This document shows positions 23,514 through 30,596 of a stretch of DNA of 47,323 nucleotides, in pieces; the stretch's first letter is position 1, and each line of letters begins with the position of its first letter. The stretch is from PNAI01 sp035501735. Lineage in GTDB: Bacteria; Pseudomonadota; Alphaproteobacteria; Rhizobiales; Xanthobacteraceae. A program made the translations under genes and the position numbers. The stretch spans positions 1 to 47,323 of the forward strand of contig DATJVR010000005.1 in NCBI GenBank assembly GCA_035501735.1, in the 5' to 3' direction. The notes below the pieces were generated by a model. It saw nothing but the letters and a program-made list of their open reading frames with translations. It did not search any database and was not told the DNA's origin.

Positions 23514-26294
23514 ATGACCTCGCTCGATAGCTTCAAATGCTGCCAAACGCTCAAAGTCGGCAGCAAGACTTACGCGTATTACAGCCTTCCGCTCGCCGAA
23601 AAAAATGGCCTCAAGGGAATTTCCCGGCTGCCGTTTTCGATGAAGGTGCTGCTGGAAAATTTATTGCGCAACGAGGATGGCCGATCCGTCACCAAGCAGG
23701 ACATCCAGGCCTTCGCCCTGTGGCTGAAGAACAAGACATCGGATCGCGAAATTCCGTTCCGTCCGGCGCGCGTGCTGATGCAGGATTTTACCGGCGTGCC
23801 TGCGGTGGTCGATCTCGCCGCCATGCGCGACGCGATGAAACATCTCGGCGGCGATGCCGAGCGGATCAATCCGCTGGTGCCGGTCGACCTCGTGATCGAT
23901 CATTCCGTGGCGGTGAATTATTTTGGTGACAACGCGGCCTTCAAGAAAAACGTCGAAGAGGAATACCGGCAGAACCTGGAGCGCTACACGTTCCTGAAAT
24001 GGGCGCAGCGCTCGTTCAAGAATTTCAGCCTGGTCCCGCCCGGCACCGGCATTTGCCACCAGGTGAACCTCGAATACCTCTCGAAGACGGTGTTCGTCAG
24101 CAAGGACAAGGTCACCATCGGCGGCAAGACCATGGAAATGGAGGTTGCCTATCCGGACACGCTGGTCGGCACCGACTCCCATACCACCATGGTGAACGGC
24201 CTTTCGGTGCTGGCTTGGGGCGTCGGCGGCATTGAGGCCGAGGCCGCCATGCTCGGGCAGCCCTATTCCATGCTGCTGCCCGAGGTGATCGGCGTGCGGC
24301 TGTCCGGCAAGCTGAAGGAAGGCGTCACCGCGACCGACCTCGTTCTCACCGTCACGCAGATGCTGCGCAAGCGCGGCGTGGTCGGCAAATTCGTCGAATT
24401 GTTCGGCCCGGGCGTCGCCAATTTGTCCATCGCCGACCGCGCCACCATCGGCAACATGGCGCCCGAATACGGCGCCACCTGCGGCTTCTTCCCGATCGAT
24501 GACGACACCTTGCGCTATCTCACTGACACCAACCGGCCGGCCGCACAGGTGGCGCTGGTCGCTGCCTACGCCAAAGCGCAGGGCATGTTCCATACCAAAT
24601 CCACGCCGGATCCCATCTTCACCGATGTGCTCAAGCTCGAGCTCGCCAGCGTCGAGCCGTCCATGGCAGGCCCGAAGCGTCCGCAGGATCGCGTCGCGTT
24701 GAAAGACGTCAAATCGAGCTTCGCGCAGGCGATGGAGAAAGAGTTCCTCAAGGGCGGCACCAACACGAAGGATATCTTCGATCTTCATCCTTCGCTCGCC
24801 ACGTCGGTCGACAAGGAATTCGGCAAGGCCGGCGGCACCAGCAAGCGCATTCCGGTAGCGGGCCGCAATCACGATCTCGGCCACGGCGACGTCGTGATCG
24901 CCGCCATCACCTCCTGCACCAACACGTCCAACCCGAGCGTGATGATCGGTGCGGGCCTGTTGGCGCGCAAGGCGCTGGCCAAAGGTCTCACGGTCAAGCC
25001 CTGGGTGAAGACCTCGCTCGCGCCTGGCTCGCAAGTGGTTGCCGAGTATCTCTCGAAATCCGGCCTGCAGAAGGATCTCGATGCGCTCGGCTTCAACCTC
25101 GTTGCGTTCGGTTGCACCACCTGCATCGGCAATTCCGGTCCGCTGCCGGCCGAGATTTCGAAAGTGATCAATGACAACGATCTCGTGGCCTGCGCCGTGC
25201 TGTCCGGCAATCGCAATTTCGAGGCCCGCGTCAATCAGGACGTCCGCGCCAACTATCTGGCTTCGCCTCCGCTTGTCGTCGCCTATGCGATCGCCGGCTC
25301 GCTCCTTATCGATCTCGTCAAGCAGCCGCTCGGCTTGGACAAGAAAGGCAAGAAAGTTTTCCTGCGCGACATTTGGCCCACTAGCCGCGAGATCAACGCC
25401 CTGATCCGCAAGTGCATCACCAAGCAGGTGTTCCAGAAGAAATACGCCGACGTGTTCAAGGGCGACGCCCAGTGGCGCAAGATCACCGTCAAGGGCGGGC
25501 TCACTTACGATTGGGATCGCCGTTCGACCTACGTGCAGAATCCACCGTATTTTACCAGCATGACCCGCCGGCCCGAGCCGTTGACGGACATCGTCGATGC
25601 GCGCGTGCTGGGCCTCTTCCTCGACTCGATCACCACCGACCACATTTCACCGGCCGGCTCGATCAAGCTCGATTCGCCGGCCGGAAAATATCTGGTTGAG
25701 CACAAGGTCAAGCCGGTCGATTTTAATCAATATGGCACGCGGCGCGGCAACCACGAGGTGATGATGCGCGGCACCTTTGCCAACATCCGCATCAAGAACC
25801 AGATGGTGCCCGGCACCGAAGGCGGTCTCACAATCCATTACCCGTCGCGCCAGAAGATGCCGATCTACGATGCGGCAATGCGTTACCGCACCGAGCACGT
25901 TCCGCTCGTGGTGTTTGCCGGCAAAGAATATGGCTCGGGCTCTTCGCGCGACTGGGCCGCCAAAGGTGCGAATTTGCTCGGCGTGCGCGCGGTCATCGCG
26001 CAATCGTTCGAGCGCATTCACCGCTCCAATCTGGTCGGTATGGGCGTCGTGCCATTGGTATTCGAGGAAGGGACGTCATGGCAGTCGCTCGGCATGAAAG
26101 GTGACGAGCAGGTGACGATCCGCGGTCTGCAGGGTGAACTTAAGCCCCGTCAGCGAATGATTGCGGAAATCGTGGCCGGCGATGGCGGATTAAAGCGCGT
26201 ACCTTTGATATGCCGTATTGATACACTTGATGAGCTTGATTACTTCAAAAATGGGGGGATACTGCAATACGTGTTGCGCCATCTCGCCGCGTGA
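23514..26294 (+). CDS. acnA: Aconitate hydratase A
   Basis: TCA-cycle aconitase (citrate to isocitrate) of the AcnA/IRP1 type, 926 residues, slightly longer than the usual ~900. The [4Fe-4S] ligands are C468 (ITSCTNTSNPSV), C534 and C537 (GCTTCIGNSGPLP). TDSHTTMVNGLSVLAWGVGGIEAEA is at about 220-244 and the swivel-domain GSGSSRDWAAKG is near the C-terminus. It diverges from ccmA. The start at 23514 (MTSLDSFKCCQTLKVGS) fits the family. No iron-responsive element is claimed. Confidence 0.97.
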   Translation: MTSLDSFKCCQTLKVGSKTYAYYSLPLAEKNGLKGISRLPFSMKVLLENLLRNEDGRSVTKQDIQAFALWLKNKTSDREIPFRPARVLMQDFTGVPAVVDLAAMRDAMKHLGGDAERINPLVPVDLVIDHSVAVNYFGDNAAFKKNVEEEYRQNLERYTFLKWAQRSFKNFSLVPPGTGICHQVNLEYLSKTVFVSKDKVTIGGKTMEMEVAYPDTLVGTDSHTTMVNGLSVLAWGVGGIEAEAAMLGQPYSMLLPEVIGVRLSGKLKEGVTATDLVLTVTQMLRKRGVVGKFVELFGPGVANLSIADRATIGNMAPEYGATCGFFPIDDDTLRYLTDTNRPAAQVALVAAYAKAQGMFHTKSTPDPIFTDVLKLELASVEPSMAGPKRPQDRVALKDVKSSFAQAMEKEFLKGGTNTKDIFDLHPSLATSVDKEFGKAGGTSKRIPVAGRNHDLGHGDVVIAAITSCTNTSNPSVMIGAGLLARKALAKGLTVKPWVKTSLAPGSQVVAEYLSKSGLQKDLDALGFNLVAFGCTTCIGNSGPLPAEISKVINDNDLVACAVLSGNRNFEARVNQDVRANYLASPPLVVAYAIAGSLLIDLVKQPLGLDKKGKKVFLRDIWPTSREINALIRKCITKQVFQKKYADVFKGDAQWRKITVKGGLTYDWDRRSTYVQNPPYFTSMTRRPEPLTDIVDARVLGLFLDSITTDHISPAGSIKLDSPAGKYLVEHKVKPVDFNQYGTRRGNHEVMMRGTFANIRIKNQMVPGTEGGLTIHYPSRQKMPIYDAAMRYRTEHVPLVVFAGKEYGSGSSRDWAAKGANLLGVRAVIAQSFERIHRSNLVGMGVVPLVFEEGTSWQSLGMKGDEQVTIRGLQGELKPRQRMIAEIVAGDGGLKRVPLICRIDTLDELDYFKNGGILQYVLRHLAA

Positions 26295-26381
26295 CGCGGT
26301 ACTGAGCTTTAACTATTCTAAACGTTGCCTCACTGCGAAGTGAGTAGATGGTGAGGTCGGGTTCTGGCTAAGATGCGTGGC

Positions 26382-27170
26382 ATGGCGTCGTTGGATTCGC
26401 ATATTTTTGACATACCTGTGGCGCGCTCCTCATTCGCGCATCGCTCCCTGTCTAGCTCCGTGGTTCTCGTTGCCCTCCTCGCGCTGACGACCGTTTCGCG
26501 CGCCGAAACGCCGAAGGCTTCGATCGAGTTGTTCACCAGTCAGGGGTGCTCATCGTGTCCGGCCGCCGACAAACTCATCGGCGAACTCGGGCAGGACCAT
26601 TCGCTCGTCACCATGAGTCTTCCGGTCGACCTCTGGGATTACCTCGGATGGAAGGACACGCTTGCGCTCAAGGGTCATAGCAAGCGGCAGAAGGCTTATG
26701 CGCAAATGCGCAACGACCAGGTCTATACGCCGCAGGTCGTGGTCAACGGCATGGTGCTGGTTCCCGGCAGTGATCGCGCGGCGATCGAACAAGCCATCGC
26801 ACAGACCGACCGTGAAACCGCTGCCATGCAGCTTCCCGTCAAGCTGACGATCAACGGCGACAAATTGACCGTCGAAGTATCGGCATCAACGGACGGGACG
26901 GGGCAGGGCGAAGTCTGGCTGCTCCCGCTGATCAAGAAGATTCCTGTCGCGATCGAGCGCGGCGAGAATCGCGGCCATACGGTCACCTACAACAACGTGG
27001 TGCGGAGCTGGGTGAAGCTTGGTGAATGGGTTGGCCAGGCCGAGACCTACAGTCTCTCGATCAAGGATTTCCAAAACAGCGATTTCGATTCGATCGTGGT
27101 GCTAGTTCAGAAAGGCGACCCGCAAACGCCGGGTCTGATGCTGGGCGCAAGCAGCGCGGCTTTGCGCTGA
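26382..27170 (+). CDS. DUF1223 thioredoxin-fold exported protein
   Basis: A protein of about 262 residues. After an N-terminal stretch with a hydrophobic signal segment (SSVVLVALLALTTVSRAET), the mature part starts with ELFTSQGCSSCPAADKL, a CxxC in a thioredoxin-like setting, and continues with YTPQVVVNG, a cis-proline-like site. The family is widespread beside acnA in Rhizobiales and its function is unknown; a periplasmic thiol role is inference. The start is uncertain: ATG at 26382 is used, 26373 is possible, and the N-terminal 25 residues before the signal are atypically long. Confidence 0.85.
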   Translation: MASLDSHIFDIPVARSSFAHRSLSSSVVLVALLALTTVSRAETPKASIELFTSQGCSSCPAADKLIGELGQDHSLVTMSLPVDLWDYLGWKDTLALKGHSKRQKAYAQMRNDQVYTPQVVVNGMVLVPGSDRAAIEQAIAQTDRETAAMQLPVKLTINGDKLTVEVSASTDGTGQGEVWLLPLIKKIPVAIERGENRGHTVTYNNVVRSWVKLGEWVGQAETYSLSIKDFQNSDFDSIVVLVQKGDPQTPGLMLGASSAALR

Positions 27171-27276
27171 TTTTTCTCGGACAATTCCGCAGGAGACCTG
27201 CACCGCCCGGTCGGCGTGTCGCGCTTTTGCACGAAACACTGGCAGCGGCAGCGCTGGCCGGCAAAGCCGCGCAAGC

Positions 27277-27306
27277 AAAAAAATGGGCCGGCGTTAGGCC
27301 GGCCCA
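27277..27306 (-). terminator. Intrinsic terminator, minus strand, in the DUF1223-DUF2794 gap
   Basis: A nine-base-pair GC-rich stem, TGGGCCGGC (27284-27292) with GCCGGCCCA (27298-27306), five-base loop, then seven A's on the plus strand at 27277-27283, which read as seven U's in a minus-strand transcript. No annotated minus-strand gene lies within about 700 bases upstream of it, which is the main reason to suspect a small RNA. Confidence 0.85.
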
Positions 27307-27425
27307 AGAGCGTTGGGGGATTGAACCGTACGCTTACCAACTGGCCCGGTCCGCCAGAGCCCGGGGGGCTGGGGGGCTGAGAAGTCCGGCACTCTTGGCT
27401 GGACCGGGCCTTAGGCAACTGCTTG
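27277..27425 (-). ncRNA. Candidate structured small RNA with its own terminator
   Basis: A 475-bp gap between two plus-strand genes holds a minus-strand locus with strong RNA structure. A perfect 10-bp stem, GGCCCGGTCC (5' arm, 27401-27410) with GGACCGGGCC (27343-27352), encloses a further stem GCC-A-AGAG/CTCT-GGC. An intrinsic terminator follows at 27277-27306. No open frame fits. The length and long interrupted hairpin make 6S RNA one candidate, but I cannot confirm it. The 5' end is a guess. Confidence 0.45.
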
Positions 27426-27645
27426 CATATTATTTGTCAGCGCGGCGGTCGCTGGGCCGAAATTGGGCGTTATTATGATTTCTTTAACGTCTTCGTGAGG
27501 GCTGAAAAGCCGGTTGCTTGCACGCTTTCGCCGCTCAGGGCGCCACCCGCGCATTAACCCTAACTCAGAGTCCCCTTGCCGTGACGTGCCGGCAGCGCGA
27601 TCATGAACTGTGGGTAACGTTTGAGTAACCAATGGGAGGCGCCGC

Positions 27646-28014
27646 ATGACCTTCGGCGATACCGAACCAAGCGAGTTCCACGGGGGCGGCACGTACAGTC
27701 CCGTCGCCCCCGCAAACCAAGTGACCTTCGACCGTCGCGAACTCAATCGCATTCTTGGCCTCTACGGTCGCATGGTCGCAGCCGGCGAATGGCGAGATTA
27801 TGCCATCGACTTCCTCAAGGACCGGGCGGTGTTTTCCGTGTTCCGCCGCGCGTCGGAAGTTCCCATCTACCGCATCGAGAAAAACCTGCGCCATGCGCGC
27901 CGTCAGGGCGCCTATAGCGTGGTATCGGCGACCGGCCTGATCATCCGCCGCGGCCACGAGCTCGACCGGGTGCTGCGCGTGCTCGACGGCAAGCTGAGCG
28001 TGGTAGGGGCCTGA
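27646..28014 (+). CDS. DUF2794 protein
   Basis: A 122-residue cytosolic protein. FDRRELNRILGLYGRMVAAGEWRDYAIDFLKD and VFRRASEVPIYRIEKNLRHARRQGAYSVVSATG are the conserved core of DUF2794, a family confined mainly to alphaproteobacteria. No catalytic motif is visible and the function is unknown. A TTAACC-type half site lies about 90 bases upstream, too little to claim CtrA control. Confidence 0.88.
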   Translation: MTFGDTEPSEFHGGGTYSPVAPANQVTFDRRELNRILGLYGRMVAAGEWRDYAIDFLKDRAVFSVFRRASEVPIYRIEKNLRHARRQGAYSVVSATGLIIRRGHELDRVLRVLDGKLSVVGA

Positions 28015-28018
28015 AAGC

Positions 28019-28540
28019 CTACGGCAACGTCGTCGCGCCGGACCCGAGGGTGCGCTGCATGAGCACCGTATCGAGCCAGCGGCCGAATTTGAAACCGACG
28101 TTTTGGATATTGCCGACGTAGTGGAAGCCGGCGGCGCGGTGCAATTCGATCGAAGGGATTTGCGCCGAGTCACCGATTACCGCGATCATCTGGCGAAGGT
28201 CGCGCGCCTCGCTCGCCGCGATGAGTTGCTCGAGCAAGGCACGCCCGACGCCGCGCCGCTGGGCCGCGGGGTCGACATAGACCGAATCCTCCACCGACCA
28301 GCGATAGGCCGGCCGCGGCCGGTAAGGTCCCGCATAGGCATAGCCTGCCAGCGCGCCATCGAGCTCGGCCACCACGTAGGGATAGTTGCGGTCGACCAGA
28401 GTTTGAAACCGCCGCGCCATTTCTTGTTCGGTGGGCGGCTCGATTTCGAATGACGCCGTGCCCTCCCTCACGGCGCGGGCGTAGATGCGTGTGATGGCAG
28501 GAATGTCGCCTGAGCGGGCGTCGCGGATGGCGGGTGGCAT
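28019..28540 (-). CDS. GNAT N-acetyltransferase (phosphinothricin acetyltransferase-like)
   Basis: A 173-residue GCN5-family acetyltransferase. IRDARSGDIPAITRIYARAVREGTASFE is typical of the Pat/Bar/MddA branch. The acetyl-CoA loop is AQRRGVGRALLEQLI, with YAYAGPYRPRPAYRWSVEDSVYVDP before it. Relatives acetylate phosphinothricin, methionine sulfone or sulfoximine; the actual substrate is not known here. It ends five bases from convergent DUF2794, and an intrinsic terminator separates it from the upstream Bax-inhibitor gene. Confidence 0.88.
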   Translation of the reverse strand: MPPAIRDARSGDIPAITRIYARAVREGTASFEIEPPTEQEMARRFQTLVDRNYPYVVAELDGALAGYAYAGPYRPRPAYRWSVEDSVYVDPAAQRRGVGRALLEQLIAASEARDLRQMIAVIGDSAQIPSIELHRAAGFHYVGNIQNVGFKFGRWLDTVLMQRTLGSGATTLP

Positions 28541-28564
28541 TGGCGAAACCTAGATTGCTCCCGC

Positions 28565-28600
28565 GCAAAAGAAAACGCCCCGGCCAATGGCCGGGGCGTT
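28565..28600 (-). terminator. Intrinsic terminator downstream of the Bax-inhibitor pair
   Basis: A perfect 13-bp inverted repeat (arms 28574-28586 and 28588-28600, core GCCCCGGCCA/TGGCCGGGGC) followed on the minus strand by a T-rich tract (TTTTCTTTT). It ends the transcript of the gene at 28619-29377, just before the GNAT gene starts. Confidence 0.85.
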
Positions 28601-28618
28601 GTCCTAGTCCGTTGGCGC

Positions 28619-29377
28619 TCAGCGGCGGTCGCCGAGCAACCGCAGCAGCATCAGGAACAGGTTGATGAAGTCGAGGTAGAGCGACAGCGCGCCCATCACT
28701 GCCTTGCGGCCGGAGACGGTGCCGTCGTCGTTGACGTCATACATTTCCTTGATCTTCTGCGTATCCCAGGCGGTGAGGCCGGCGAACACGAGCACGCCGA
28801 TCACCGAGATCGCGAAGCCCAACGCGTTGCTCGGCCAGATCAAGTTCACGAGCATCGCCAGCAACAGCCCGAACAGGCCCATCATCAGGAATGAGCCCAT
28901 CGCGGTCAAATCGCGCTGTGTCGTGTACCCGTAGAGGCTGAGTGCGCCGAACGAGGCTGCCGAGATGAAGAACACCCGCGTGACCGAGGTCAGCGTGTAA
29001 GCCAGAAATACGGATGAAAGCATCAGTCCGAGCAGGCCGGCATAGATCATGAACAGCGCCAGTGCCGTCGTGTACTGCAGGTGCTGAATCCGGAAGCTGA
29101 TGAAAAATACCAACCCCAGCGTTGCTAGCAGCAGCACAATGACCGCCGGTCCGTGGAAGATGGCCTGACCGAACGACGTCAACCCGACGATTGCGCCGGC
29201 ATCGTTCGTCGTCACCGCGGCTTGGAATGTGAACCATGCCACCACGCCGGTGATTGCCACCGCAGTGGCCATATAGTTGTAGACGCGGAGCATGTACGCG
29301 CGCAGCCCCTCGTCGATTGCAACCGCCCGGCCAGCAAAGCTGCCGCGCGCTGCTATGTTCCGGTCGAAATCCGACAT
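28619..29377 (-). CDS. Bax inhibitor-1/YccA family membrane protein, copy 1
   Basis: A 252-residue protein with seven predicted helices of the TMBIM/YccA fold. It starts MSDFDRNIAARGSFAG and has YNYMATAVAITGVVAW, and the paired-aspartate region DTQKIKEMYD. Bacterial members such as BsYetJ are pH-gated calcium leak channels; a similar role here is inference. It is followed by a strong terminator and preceded by an AGAGAGG Shine-Dalgarno. Its upstream paralogue lies 225 bases away on the same strand. Confidence 0.92.
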   Translation of the reverse strand: MSDFDRNIAARGSFAGRAVAIDEGLRAYMLRVYNYMATAVAITGVVAWFTFQAAVTTNDAGAIVGLTSFGQAIFHGPAVIVLLLATLGLVFFISFRIQHLQYTTALALFMIYAGLLGLMLSSVFLAYTLTSVTRVFFISAASFGALSLYGYTTQRDLTAMGSFLMMGLFGLLLAMLVNLIWPSNALGFAISVIGVLVFAGLTAWDTQKIKEMYDVNDDGTVSGRKAVMGALSLYLDFINLFLMLLRLLGDRR

Positions 29378-29602
29378 AGAAGTTTCCTCTCTGATATCCC
29401 GGCGGAGGCCGGGGAAATCCCTCGCCGCGGCGCAGGGCCCGATCGGCGTTTCCGTGAGCCGAATCTAGTGCGCCGCAACGCTTTGCGCCAGATGGGGGGA
29501 GGGTCTACCGGGTAAAGGTTACAAATTGTTCAGTAGCACGATAGCCCCACGAAAACCCCGTTTAGCGCGAGTCTGGTCCTGACTATGACGACGAGTCCCG
29601 GC

Positions 29603-30427
29603 TTATTCGTCGCGCTGCCCGAGCAGCTGCAGCAGCAGCGTGAACAGGTTGATGAAATTGAGATAGAGCGATAGCGCACCCAGGATCGAAGCGCGCTCGG
29701 CGGTCTCGCCATCCATGGCTGCGAAGATGTACTCGTTCTTCAACCGCTGGGTATCCCACGCGGTCAGCCCGGCAAAAACCAGCACGCCCACGACCGAAAT
29801 CGCGAATTGCAGTGCATTGCTTGTCATGAAGAGATTGACCATGCCGGCGAGGATCACGCCGAACAGCCCCATGATCAGGAATGAACCCATGCCGGTGAGG
29901 TCGCGCTGGGTAGTATAGCCCCAGAGGCTCAAGGCCCCGAACGATGCTGCCGTGATGAAGAACACCCGCACGATCGAATCGTGGGTGAAGACCAGGAAAA
30001 TCGCGCCGAGTGAAACGCCCACCAGCGCGGCATAAATCCAGAACAGGGCCTGTGCCACGCCTGGCCGCAGCCGCTCTATGCCGAAGCTGAGCACGAAAAC
30101 CAGCACGAGCGGGGAGAAAAAGATCACCCATTTTAACGGGCTGAGGAAGACGTAGTAGCCGATCGGCGTCACGAACATGGTCTTGCCGACCGGGATCGGA
30201 ATTTGCTCTCCCCCGCGCAGGATTTTGACGGCGGCGGACAGATCGCTCGTAACCGAAAGCATGTAGATGGCGAGCGCGGCCATGCCCGTGATCGCAAGAC
30301 CGAGCATCATGTAGTTGTAGATATGCAGCATATACGTGCGCAGACCTTGATCGACCGCGACCGTGCCGGCGCGACCGAGCGCTGGTCCGAATGGTGCCGT
30401 CACCATGTTGCGATCAAAGTCCGACAT
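29603..30427 (-). CDS. Bax inhibitor-1/YccA family membrane protein, copy 2
   Basis: A 274-residue paralogue of the next gene downstream, sharing the MSDFDRN start, VDQGLRTYML and IYNYMMLGLAITG, FITAASFGALSLWGYTTQRDLTGMGSFL and LTAWDTQ. It carries an extra loop of about 25 residues after the second helix (SAAVKILRGGEQIPIPVGKTMFV). The two genes form a tandem duplication with clear divergence, so both have probably been kept under selection. Confidence 0.92.
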   Translation of the reverse strand: MSDFDRNMVTAPFGPALGRAGTVAVDQGLRTYMLHIYNYMMLGLAITGMAALAIYMLSVTSDLSAAVKILRGGEQIPIPVGKTMFVTPIGYYVFLSPLKWVIFFSPLVLVFVLSFGIERLRPGVAQALFWIYAALVGVSLGAIFLVFTHDSIVRVFFITAASFGALSLWGYTTQRDLTGMGSFLIMGLFGVILAGMVNLFMTSNALQFAISVVGVLVFAGLTAWDTQRLKNEYIFAAMDGETAERASILGALSLYLNFINLFTLLLQLLGQRDE

Positions 30428-30596
30428 CGTCGAACCCCTGCCTGTGCCTTGAAGTGTGCGTCCGGGGAACTCGAGCTTCGCTTCGACGGTCGCCGCCGAC
30501 CGCCCCAGTCAACGCACTGATACATCAACTCATGGAGTACGTCTGTACGCTAATTGCATGTCACCACGATGATCGCGTGACGGTTTGTCGCAAGTT
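30428..30596. other. Intergenic, no clear feature
   Basis: The 169 bases between the Bax-inhibitor gene and the permease gene on the same strand hold no gene I can support. No terminator with a T tract is visible. The 5' leader of the Bax gene, with GGGGTTCGACG before the ATG, is the only recognisable part. Confidence 0.4.

Noticed and set aside
23661..25643. A 660-codon open frame on the minus strand across acnA
   Set aside because: It mirrors the acnA frame. High-GC genes with strong third-position bias leave long open antisense frames, and its translation is Arg/Asp/His-rich with no fold-like pattern.
27315..27327. A tRNA T-arm-like GGTTCAATCCCCC on the minus strand
   Set aside because: No acceptor stem, anticodon arm or CCA end can be built around it, and it lies within the candidate small RNA. 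A tRNA gene is not supported.
29383..29430. CCCGGCGGAGGCCGGGG palindrome upstream of the first Bax-inhibitor gene as a riboswitch
   Set aside because: A single imperfect GC-rich hairpin near the ribosome binding site is not enough; no conserved riboswitch core was recognised.
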